Below, in pieces: positions 62,813 to 64,000 of a stretch of 64,000 bases of DNA. The notes beneath the pieces are model-generated. The model was not told where the DNA came from, did no database searches, and saw nothing but the letters and a program-made list of their open reading frames with translations. This stretch comes from Candidatus Desulfofervidus auxilii. Lineage in GTDB: Bacteria; Desulfobacterota; Desulfofervidia; Desulfofervidales; Desulfofervidaceae. Where the stretch lies: positions 124,001 through 188,000 of the forward strand of contig JAJSZS010000001.1 of assembly GCA_030262725.1 (NCBI GenBank), in the 5' to 3' direction. The position numbers were made by a program, and so were the translations under genes. How positions within the stretch are numbered: the stretch's first letter is position 1; each line of letters opens with the position of its first letter.

Positions 62813-64000
62813 ATGTTAAAAATATTAGCTATGGTATTGGCTGGTGGGAAGGGAGAAAGACTTTATCCTCTTACTGCTCACCGTACCAAACCAGCTGTTC
62901 ACTTTGGTGGTATTTATCGATTGATTGATTTTGTCTTAAGCAATCTTGTTAACTCCGGTATTTATTCTATATATGTTTTAACTCAATATAAAGCACAATC
63001 TCTTTTAAGACATCTTCAATTAGGTTGGGTAGGTGCTTATCCTATGGATAGTTTTTTTATCTTACCAGTGCCTGCACAAATGCGTTTAAGAGAAAGTTGG
63101 TATTTGGGTACTGCTGATGCTATTTATCAAAATACATATCTTATAAAACAATTTAAGCCAGATTTAGTCCTTATTTTTGGTGCTGATCATGTGTATTTTA
63201 TGGATGTTCGCCAAATGATAGATTATCATTTAGAAAAAAATGCTGAAGTAACTGTAGCTACAATTCCCTATCCTATTTCTGAATGTTATCAATTTGGTGT
63301 AGTAGTTGTTGACGAAAATTGGCAAATTAAAAAGTTTCAAGAAAAATCTTCTAATCCTATTGCTATGCCTGGAGATCCTAATAAAGGATTAGTTTCTATG
63401 GGTAATTATGTTTTTAATACAGATGTGCTTTTAGAAGAATTGGAAATTGATGCTGAGGATAAAGATAGTTCTCATGATTTTGGTAAAGATATTTTGCCAA
63501 GAATTTGTCAAACTAGACGTGTATTTGCTTATGATTTTTGCAAAAATAAAGTGCCTGGTTTAGAAAAACAACCTACTTATTGGAGAGATGTAGGTACTAT
63601 TATTTCTTATTATGAAGCTAATATGGATTTAAAAAATCCGTTACCTAAATTAAATCTTTATAATCCAAAATGGCCAGTGCGTTCAGTTAAATATCATGAT
63701 CCTCCAGCAAAGGTAGTAGTAGATGCCGAGGGTCGTATTGGGCATCTTGAGAATAGTCTTATTGCTGGTGGTTCTATTGTAAGTGGAGGTTGGGTAAGGG
63801 ATTCTGTTATTGGACGTAATGTATTTGTTGGTAGCCGTGCTTTAGTTGAAGAATCTGTTCTTATTGGAGATGTTATTGTAGAAGAAGGAGCTCAGATTAG
63901 AAGAACAATTGTGGATGAAGGTAATATCATCCGAAGGGGTGAAAGGATTGGTTATGATTTAGAAAAAGATGCTGAAAGATTTTATCTTGATCTTACATCG
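62813..64000 (+). CDS. glgC: Glucose-1-phosphate adenylyltransferase (3' end beyond window)
   Basis: Makes ADP-glucose for glycogen synthesis. It is open from ATG 62813 to the end of the window (396 codons, no stop). The N terminus AMVLAGGKGERLYPLTAHR with KPAVHFGG is the nucleotide-binding signature, FGADHVYFMD and YWRDVGTI are conserved, and the C terminus begins the left-handed beta-helix. There is no Shine-Dalgarno sequence; a weak TAAAGT (62800-62805) ends seven bases before the ATG, as in a leaderless gene. Confidence 0.93.
   Translation, partial: MLKILAMVLAGGKGERLYPLTAHRTKPAVHFGGIYRLIDFVLSNLVNSGIYSIYVLTQYKAQSLLRHLQLGWVGAYPMDSFFILPVPAQMRLRESWYLGTADAIYQNTYLIKQFKPDLVLIFGADHVYFMDVRQMIDYHLEKNAEVTVATIPYPISECYQFGVVVVDENWQIKKFQEKSSNPIAMPGDPNKGLVSMGNYVFNTDVLLEELEIDAEDKDSSHDFGKDILPRICQTRRVFAYDFCKNKVPGLEKQPTYWRDVGTIISYYEANMDLKNPLPKLNLYNPKWPVRSVKYHDPPAKVVVDAEGRIGHLENSLIAGGSIVSGGWVRDSVIGRNVFVGSRALVEESVLIGDVIVEEGAQIRRTIVDEGNIIRRGERIGYDLEKDAERFYLDLTS

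Noticed and set aside
1-64000. tRNA, rRNA, prophage, toxin-antitoxin or defence systems
   Set aside because: No cloverleaf ending in CCA, rRNA core sequence, integrase or defence gene was recognised on either strand.

Overview
The window is a compact, AT-rich (roughly one third G+C) bacterial chromosome segment with short intergenic gaps and many 1-20 bp gene overlaps. It encodes lipopolysaccharide genes (kdsB, lptE), a complete Tol-Pal set and RND efflux, so the cell is diderm. It also carries the siroheme-dependent heme route (ahbC, hemB, ahbD, a siroheme decarboxylase subunit), the aminofutalosine menaquinone route (mqnE, mqnC, mqnX, mqnA), a pentaheme cytochrome, a 2-hydroxyacyl-CoA dehydratase-type activase and many radical SAM proteins. 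This combination points to a strict anaerobe of the sulfate-reducing Desulfobacterota/Thermodesulfobacteria type, perhaps Desulfofervidus-like. That placement is inference; no rRNA, tRNA, CRISPR array or phage gene was seen.

Layout. 1-3345 (+): a SurA-like chaperone cut one base before the window, pyrE, mnmG. 3337-4998 (-): acyl-CoA synthetase. 5160-7172 (+): phasin-like protein and UbiB kinase. 7225-14518 (+): TetR-controlled RND efflux operon with a PAP2 protein and a PII-like protein. 14511-17011 (-): smpB and the PTS phosphocarriers ptsI and ptsH, divergent from tolQ-tolR-tolA-tolB-pal-cpoB (17104-21584). 21578-24712 (-): an uncharacterised set of radical SAM protein, Ntn-hydrolase and nitroreductase. 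24813-30129 (+): heme cluster led by an unknown cysteine-rich protein and ended by a methyltransferase, then rpsT. 30462-35731 (-): ribBA-ribH-nusB-leuS-lptE. 35916-36561: IS3-like end sequences around a coiled-coil gene. 36641-40321: kdsB with a zinc-ribbon extension, then on the minus strand a HAMP protein, a pentaheme cytochrome and an aminotransferase. 40412-59494 (+): about 19 kb on one strand, from an RNB exoribonuclease through an EF-G paralogue, an NSS transporter with its small subunit, a giant fused activase, a TetR gene, the mqn cluster and topA to an iron-sulfur flavoprotein fused to a phosphatase-like domain that has lost its catalytic cysteine. 59515-64000: slyD, tatA-tatC, a tiny CXXC membrane protein, a NapH-like polyferredoxin, nth and a partial glgC.

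Functionally the window links anaerobic respiration (heme, menaquinone, cytochrome, ferredoxin and Tat export) with envelope upkeep (Tol-Pal, LptE, KdsB, SurA, efflux).

The observations most worth following are the phosphatase-like domain with Ser in place of the catalytic Cys, the zinc-ribbon KdsB, the Ntn-hydrolase/nitroreductase/radical SAM operon, operator palindromes that overlap the start codons of both TetR genes, several genes that look leaderless, and the rule that six of seven convergent gene pairs overlap at their 3' ends while the seventh carries the only clear intrinsic terminator.
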